Shown: in pieces, positions 59,236-64,000 of the stretch
Layout: every line of letters starts with the position of its first letter
How positions within the stretch are numbered: the stretch's first letter is position 1
Assembly: GCA_052400685.1 (NCBI GenBank)
Contig: JBQTGJ010000008.1
Direction: 5' to 3' (one strand)
Length of the DNA: 64,000 bases
From: CAZHHH01 sp052400685
GTDB lineage: Bacteria > Bacteroidota > Bacteroidia > Bacteroidales > Marinilabiliaceae
The notes under the pieces: generated by a model
What the model saw: the letters and a program-made list of their open reading frames with translations, nothing else
What the model was told of the DNA's origin: nothing
Database searches by the model: none
Translations under genes and position numbers: made by a program

Positions 59236-62200
59236 CTTCGTAGGTGTTGTTAACTTCGTTTATTAAATCTTTGCGATCGAAGGTTTGCAGCGACCGTTGA
59301 ATTTCTGAATAAATAGCCATAGTGCGTTGAATTTCTGACATGCTACCTGCTTTAAGTGAAGGTTTAAGCGAGGTGTAGAAATCCAGTTCCTGAAAGTTTA
59401 GCTCAGCCAGTCCACGCATTACCTCGTCCCCTTTTTCAATCGCACCGGCGTTGTAATACCCTTCGGCAATAAACAGCGAAAAGTAATTGTGTGGAATACG
59501 TGAAGGGGGCAGTACTTCCATTGTTTTATCGAGAACTTCTATGGCTTTTTCTTTTTGGCCTTCCTGAATGAGCGCAGCAGCCAGACGTGACAAGTTGTTA
59601 CGGATATTGATACCCATACGCTGGTGATTTTCATCCAGATATACGCGTTCGTCATTCCAACCATCAAAAATAAATGTATGCATCACGTTGTTGTACATTT
59701 TCTCGGTGTCAACGCGCCCGTATTGCCCATCTTTATTTTCTGATTTGATGGGTGTTATCTGGTAGGCAAAGCCTTCCAGCTGGAAGTAGTTATCGAGGCC
59801 GGCGTAATTTTCGCTACCGACTGTAACAGCGTAGTAAATCGGTCTATTCCAGTTATCATGCGCCAATAGATCGAGTACCATCAGCTCATTTTTCAGGATT
59901 CGATCTTTTTTGATATTGATCTGCATTGCAGTATCAACCATGTGTGCATATTTTTCACTTACCATGCCATTGTTAATTACTTTGGCACTGTCAACGTTCA
60001 GGTAGAACGATTTGGAAGGAAGATGGTCAATAACACCACGGTAATTTGGTATTTGTTTGGTTCTTGGATCATCGCTGGCCAGAAATTTTATGGCCTCTTT
60101 CAGATCCACTGAGCCGTCTATTCGGTCGACCAGATAGACAATGTCGCGTTTGCCGGTTTTGTACTGTTCATGCGTCATTGAGAAGGGCAGCGGATCTGAC
60201 AGATATGATTTACGGCGCATTTGATCAATGTACCAGTCTGTTTGCAGATAACTAAGATTACATACCCTTACATCGGTTCTTATGCCCTCAACTTCCTGAG
60301 CATACCACAGTGGGAATGTGTCGTTATCGCCATTGGTAAATATTACACCATCTTTGGCTACGGTATTCAGATAGTTGTATGCCAGGTCGCGGGCTATTGT
60401 CCTATGCGACCGGTCGTGATCGTCCCAGTTCTCTGATGCCATAATACCGGGGACTAGAAGCAAGGCGCCAATGCTTGCTATTAATGCCGCCGGTTTGCCT
60501 GGTAAAAATGTTTTTAATGCATCGACCACTGCCAGCACGCCCAATCCAATCCATATGGCAAACGCATAGAATGAACCGGCATAGGCATAGTCACGTTCAC
60601 GTGGCTGGTAAGGCGTTTGATTCAGGTAGATAACAATGGCCAGACCAGTAAAGAAGAATAAGAGCATTACTACCCAGAAGTCGCGTTTGCCGGTTGTTCC
60701 GGCACCCAATTGAAACAACAGACCGATGAGCCCCAGAATCAGGGGCAACATATAGTATTTATTGTTGGCGGCGTTATCTTTCAGGTAATCGGGCAGTTTG
60801 TCCTGATCGCCATACATCATGTTATCTATAAAGGGAATGCCTGTAATCCAGTTGCCATGTTCAATTTCGCCGTTACTTTGAATATCGTTTTGACGACCGG
60901 AAAAATTCCACATGAAATAGCGCAGATACATAAAACGTACCTGATAGTTAAGGAAGAAGGTAATATTTTCGATGAATGTGGGAACTTTAATGGTTTGCAT
61001 TTTCCCGGCATCATTTGTAATTGTTACCGATCGTCCTTTGACGTTAGCCCATTGTTTATATGCTTCAATGTGGCGTGGTTCGCGGCTGTACATACGAGGA
61101 AAGAGGGTTGTGGTTCTTTCATCAAATTTGTAGGATGGCCGGTAGTCCTGAATTTCATATTTCTCTTTGCCTTTAACATAAATGGGTGCGCCTTTATCAT
61201 CGTCCATGCCGTCCCAGTCGAGTGGCGAATTGTAATATTGCCCTGAAATTAAGGGCCGGTCGCCATATTGCTCACGATTAAGATACCCTTGAAGGGAAAA
61301 TACATCTTCGGGTGAGTTTTGATCCATGGTTGGATTGGCCGACGAGCGGATAACTATAAGTGAAAATGAGGAATAGCCTAGCAGAATGACTGCAATAGCC
61401 GTTAATATCGTATTTAATACCGGTTTTTGTTTTTTGTATGTATAAAAAATACCGTAGGCCAAACCGCCTATTAAAAGGATTCCGTACACTGCGGATCCGG
61501 TGTTAAATTTCAGACCCAAATTATTAACAAAGAAGAGTTCAAACCAACTGGCAATTTTTATTACCCCGGGAATGATAATATAGAGTATGGATAAAAGGAT
61601 CAAGGCAGCCAGAGCCAGTGCTTTGATGGTATTATTACGGTTTACTTCATATTTTTTGAAGTAAACCACCATGACGATGGCAGGTATTGCCAGCAAGTTT
61701 AACAGGTGAACCCCGATGGATAAACCCATTAGGTAGGCTATCAGAATAAGCCACCGGTTGGAATAGGGTTCGTGTGCCACGTTTTCCCATTTCAGGATGG
61801 CCCAAAAAACCATTGCGGTGAAGAGTGACGACATGGCATACACTTCGCCTTCGACGGCCGAAAACCAAAATGTGTCTGAAAAGGTATACGCCAAAGCGCC
61901 GGTGAGACCGGCACCAAGAACGGCCCAAACCCGCCAGGATTCCGGTTTATCCTGATTTTTGATGAAAATTTTATGCCCCAGATGGGTAATGGTCCAGAAT
62001 AAAAATGCGATGGTTAATGCACTGGCAATTCCCGACATGAAGTTGATGGAAAAAGCAACCCTTGAGACGTCACCGGCAAAAAGCGTAAAGAAGCGTGCTA
62101 CCAGCATAAAGAAAGGTGCTCCCGGAGGATGACCGACCAATAGTTTGTAGGAAGCCGAAATAAATTCACCGCAGTCCCAGAAACTGGCGGTTGGCTCAAG

Positions 62201-62278
62201 TGTTAGAGTGTAGACAACGGCTGAAATAATAAAAACCAGCCAGCCCAAAATGATGTTTAACCGTTTATAATTCTGCAT
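59198..62278 (-). CDS. DUF2723 (GT117-type) membrane protein with C-terminal repeats
   Basis: 1026 residues. The N-terminal 250 residues are a GT-C type membrane domain; its first loop has EPTASFWDCGEF (Asp35, Glu38), then GHPPGAPFF, the DUF2723 signature. About 13 helices in all, then a soluble C-terminal part (about 840-1026) with TPR-like helices (ALIQEGQKEKAIEVLDKTM). The human relative TMEM260 is an O-mannosyltransferase (GT117), so a role in protein O-glycosylation is plausible here. A TATTTTTG box lies at 62331. Confidence 0.88.
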   Translation of the reverse strand: MQNYKRLNIILGWLVFIISAVVYTLTLEPTASFWDCGEFISASYKLLVGHPPGAPFFMLVARFFTLFAGDVSRVAFSINFMSGIASALTIAFLFWTITHLGHKIFIKNQDKPESWRVWAVLGAGLTGALAYTFSDTFWFSAVEGEVYAMSSLFTAMVFWAILKWENVAHEPYSNRWLILIAYLMGLSIGVHLLNLLAIPAIVMVVYFKKYEVNRNNTIKALALAALILLSILYIIIPGVIKIASWFELFFVNNLGLKFNTGSAVYGILLIGGLAYGIFYTYKKQKPVLNTILTAIAVILLGYSSFSLIVIRSSANPTMDQNSPEDVFSLQGYLNREQYGDRPLISGQYYNSPLDWDGMDDDKGAPIYVKGKEKYEIQDYRPSYKFDERTTTLFPRMYSREPRHIEAYKQWANVKGRSVTITNDAGKMQTIKVPTFIENITFFLNYQVRFMYLRYFMWNFSGRQNDIQSNGEIEHGNWITGIPFIDNMMYGDQDKLPDYLKDNAANNKYYMLPLILGLIGLLFQLGAGTTGKRDFWVVMLLFFFTGLAIVIYLNQTPYQPRERDYAYAGSFYAFAIWIGLGVLAVVDALKTFLPGKPAALIASIGALLLVPGIMASENWDDHDRSHRTIARDLAYNYLNTVAKDGVIFTNGDNDTFPLWYAQEVEGIRTDVRVCNLSYLQTDWYIDQMRRKSYLSDPLPFSMTHEQYKTGKRDIVYLVDRIDGSVDLKEAIKFLASDDPRTKQIPNYRGVIDHLPSKSFYLNVDSAKVINNGMVSEKYAHMVDTAMQINIKKDRILKNELMVLDLLAHDNWNRPIYYAVTVGSENYAGLDNYFQLEGFAYQITPIKSENKDGQYGRVDTEKMYNNVMHTFIFDGWNDERVYLDENHQRMGINIRNNLSRLAAALIQEGQKEKAIEVLDKTMEVLPPSRIPHNYFSLFIAEGYYNAGAIEKGDEVMRGLAELNFQELDFYTSLKPSLKAGSMSEIQRTMAIYSEIQRSLQTFDRKDLINEVNNTYEGAFQRLGFFEKN

Positions 62279-62330
62279 ACAGCAATGTTTTCAAAACAAT
62301 AGGTAATGGGTAAAAATTTCACAATGTGGT

Positions 62331-62338
62331 CAAAAATA
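62331..62338 (-). promoter_or_regulatory. -7 promoter box TATTTTTG for the DUF2723 gene
   Basis: Consensus TAnnTTTG, 53 bases before the ATG at 62278. Confidence 0.5.
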
Positions 62339-62550
62339 CAATAATCTTACCTATTTGCCTCATTATTTATTTATGAATGATATTTTAAAGTGTTGAAAAT
62401 ATGGTTTTGGACAAGCAAAAAATTTGCCACGACGAGGCGCATCAATGGAAATATAACCTGTATTAGTTTGATATGGTATAATATTTTTGCGTTAGATGCT
62501 TTTGTGAATGCGTGGTAATCGAAAAGTAATATATTGGCTAAGAGGATTTT

Positions 62551-62640
62551 CAAGTGTTTAGATTTTGTTTGTTAAGGTCTCATGTAACCCGTCGGAATTA
62601 ATCAGACTCCTGTGTGTGAAATAATTTCCATGGCTCGTTT
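62551..62640 (+). repeat. family B unit before tRNA-Gln
   Basis: Shares AATTAATCAGACTCC, TGTGTGTGAAATAATTTCC and ATGGCTCGTTTCAT with the units at 30131 and 58466; the first third is diverged. The rest of the 487-base gap around it shows only the two promoter boxes. Confidence 0.7.
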
Positions 62641-62727
62641 CATTTTTTGAAGAATAGCGAAGGCCGGCAGTAGCCACAATATATTTATTTTTTTGAAGTT
62701 TTTATTTGATAGAAATAAGAAACCTTA

Positions 62728-62735
62728 TATCTTTG
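62728..62735 (+). promoter_or_regulatory. -7 promoter box TATCTTTG for tRNA-Gln
   Basis: Consensus TAnnTTTG, 30 bases before the tRNA. Confidence 0.55.
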
Positions 62736-62765
62736 CATCGCTTTTTAAAAATGAAAGCATAAAGA

Positions 62766-62837
62766 TTGTCCTGTGGTGTAATGGTAGCACAGATGGTTTT
62801 GGTCCATCTAGACAGGGTTCGAATCCTTGCAGGACAA
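62766..62837 (+). tRNA. tRNA-Gln(TTG)
   Basis: 72 bases. Acceptor TGTCCTG/CAGGACA, anticodon loop TTTTGGT (TTG), T loop TTCGAAT, discriminator A. CCA follows at 62838-62840 and is encoded, unlike in the other tRNAs of the window. Confidence 0.95.
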
Positions 62838-62844
62838 CCATTAA

Positions 62845-62887
62845 AAAAACCGCAAATTTTTGTTTATCAAAAATTTGCGGTTTTTTG
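62845..62887 (+). terminator. rho-independent terminator after tRNA-Gln
   Basis: AACCGCAAATTTTTG pairs perfectly with CAAAAATTTGCGGTT around a short loop, then a T run. Confidence 0.85.
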
Positions 62888-63012
62888 TTGACATTATTTT
62901 CCGGATTCAACTATCTTCATGAATTGGTTATTGGCATAAGTTTTGAGCAAGCTAAGCTTATGTTTATTTTGGATAAAAGCATTTATTTACGAATAAATTA
63001 AATAACGAAAGT

Positions 63013-63486
63013 ATGAAAAAGTTGGTTTGGATGGCCTTTGTAGGTCTTTTGCTATTTCCTTTGGCGGCCAGTTCGCAGCAAGCCGTTGGTCTTCGCTTTG
63101 GCGGTGGAACCATTTCAGGTGCCGAAATTTCTTATCAAACACCCTTTCAGGGCAATCGTTTGGAAGCTGATCTTGGTTGGGGTGGAAACTCCGACTGGCA
63201 TTACTGGAATTTAACCGGCCTGTACCAATGGGTTATGCCCATTGAAAATGGGTTTAACTGGTATCTGGGTCTGGGCCCATCTATTGGTAGTTGGTCCTAT
63301 AGGGGTGACGACGATGACATTGATGGAGGTCTTGGTTTGGGCTTGGCTTTAAATATTGGTGCGGAGTATAATTTTTCCGAAGTGCCGCTCCAGATAGCGT
63401 TGGATACCCGCCCCACGCTTAATATTACCGACCGTGGTGATAATGGTTGGTTTGGATTGGCACTGGCTTTTCGTTACAGATTTTAA
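63013..63486 (+). CDS. small outer-membrane barrel protein
   Basis: 157 residues. Signal peptide 1-22 (MAFVGLLLFPLAASSQQ). The mature part of about 135 residues has some eight amphipathic strands (LEADLGWGGNS, HYWNLTGLYQWVMP, FNWYLGLGPSIGSWS) and ends with the aromatic FGLALAFRYRF, a good outer-membrane insertion signal. An acidic turn, DDDDID, lies near residue 103. No named family is certain. It has a TTATTTTG-like box at 62964 and shares a bidirectional terminator with the next gene. Confidence 0.75.
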   Translation: MKKLVWMAFVGLLLFPLAASSQQAVGLRFGGGTISGAEISYQTPFQGNRLEADLGWGGNSDWHYWNLTGLYQWVMPIENGFNWYLGLGPSIGSWSYRGDDDDIDGGLGLGLALNIGAEYNFSEVPLQIALDTRPTLNITDRGDNGWFGLALAFRYRF

Positions 63487-63501
63487 ACGAGCCTTTGATA
63501 T

Positions 63502-63540
63502 AAAAAAAGAGCGACTTCATATTGATAGTCGCTCTTTTTA
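63502..63540. terminator. bidirectional terminator
   Basis: AAAAAGAGCGACT pairs exactly with AGTCGCTCTTTTT around a 10-base loop, between convergent genes. Confidence 0.85.
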
Positions 63541-63578
63541 TTTTATGCCGGGCAGATGCAGTGAAGCCCTGTCTGACT

Positions 63579-64000
63579 TTATTTTTGTTCAATTAAATCG
63601 TCCAATAGCGTGTAAAATTTTTCGGAGTCCCATCTGGCAGCTCCGGTTTTAAAAAGTACCAGTCGACCTTGTTTGCTGATTAGGATAGTGGTGGGCAAGG
63701 TGGAGGTTGCGAACTGCTCGGGTACCGATCCGGCGATGTTATATAAGGGCAGCGTATAGTTGTGTTTGTTCATAAACGTTTTTACAACATCACGGGCTTC
63801 GTTGTTTATAAAGACAAAATTAACATCGTCCTGATATCGGTCGTACAATTTTTGAATGGATGGCATTTCGGCAATGCAGGGGGGGCACCATGTTGCCCAG
63901 TAATTAATAAACAGCGGTTTTCCCTTGAGTTGTGCCAGATTTATCACCTGTCCGTTGGCATCCGAAAGACGAAATTCCCAGTCTTCATCCGTCAGAAAAG
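63579..64000 (-). CDS. TlpA-like thioredoxin-fold protein (partial)
   Basis: The frame is open to the right edge, so the N-terminus is missing; 140 residues are visible. The redox motif WATWCPPC (Cys-Pro-Pro-Cys) follows GKPLFINY; TTILISKQGRLV carries the cis-Pro region. This is the TlpA/ResA type of extracytoplasmic thiol-disulfide reductase, used in cytochrome c maturation or redox repair in other bacteria. Any signal peptide lies outside the window. A GTG at 63947 is inside the gene and not the start. Confidence 0.9.
   Translation of the reverse strand, partial: FLTDEDWEFRLSDANGQVINLAQLKGKPLFINYWATWCPPCIAEMPSIQKLYDRYQDDVNFVFINNEARDVVKTFMNKHNYTLPLYNIAGSVPEQFATSTLPTTILISKQGRLVLFKTGAARWDSEKFYTLLDDLIEQK

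Overview
The window looks like a chromosomal segment of a Bacteroidota bacterium, probably Marinilabiliales-like (the order is an inference). The supporting signs are promoters with the Bacteroidota -7 box TAnnTTTG close to starts, almost no Shine-Dalgarno sequences, and a family set typical of the phylum: DUF3098, DUF177/rpmF/fabH, DUF2723, PorT-like barrels, YfhO, a B-type sdhCAB operon, and a kinase with an HQLGTP H-box. There is no rRNA, CRISPR array, prophage or recognisable transposase. A 98-base N run at 20241-20338 shows a scaffolded assembly.

Layout. 1-3.1 kb: a GH3-family gene cut by the left edge, a YgjP-like metalloprotease and an unrecognised coiled-coil protein. 3.4-12.3 kb: a minus-strand surface-polysaccharide locus (polysaccharide deacetylase-like, flippase, asparagine-synthase-like, three glycosyltransferases). 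12.6-16.5 kb: the plus-strand run ftsX, DUF3098, uppP, truB, queA. 16.7-22.3 kb: DUF2007, typA, DUF3781, a tandem tRNA-Asn array broken by the gap, a PfkB kinase and a TauE permease. 22.5-32.5 kb: yceI, yfhO-like, a HAD phosphatase, a carbamoylputrescine amidase-like gene, fabH, rpmF, yceD, a histidine kinase and rsgA. 33-41 kb: a large PAS histidine kinase, dxs, YqaA, an outer-membrane protein and nadB. 41.2-46.5 kb: an ECF sigma factor, a putative anti-sigma factor with a duplicated N-terminus, and three outer-membrane barrels, one fused to WG repeats. 46.8-50.3 kb: sdhC-sdhA-sdhB. 50.5-64 kb: an LTxxQ protein, a small membrane ORF, hflX, two tonB paralogues, tRNA-Ala, a flippase-like membrane protein, DUF6427-like, purD, a polysaccharide deacetylase, a DUF2723 (GT117-type) protein, tRNA-Gln, a small barrel, and a TlpA-like thioredoxin cut by the right edge.

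The least explained content is intergenic. Family A is a set of about 95-150 bp elements with terminal inverted repeats and a shared core; at least ten copies lie in both orientations between genes, in at least two end-type subfamilies, with nested, minimal and degenerate forms. They look like non-autonomous mobile elements (MITE-like), with no mobilising transposase in view. Family B is a set of about 90-bp units, once as a three-unit tandem array (30131-30370) and elsewhere as single copies. Other notable sites are a perfect 15-bp palindrome touching the -33 element of the sdh promoter and a perfect 16-bp hairpin between yceI and the TauE gene.

Functionally the window mixes housekeeping (tRNA modification, ribosome assembly, isoprenoid, NAD, purine and fatty-acid initiation, respiration) with envelope work: undecaprenyl phosphate recycling, surface glycan assembly, outer-membrane barrels under an ECF sigma factor, and TonB energy coupling.
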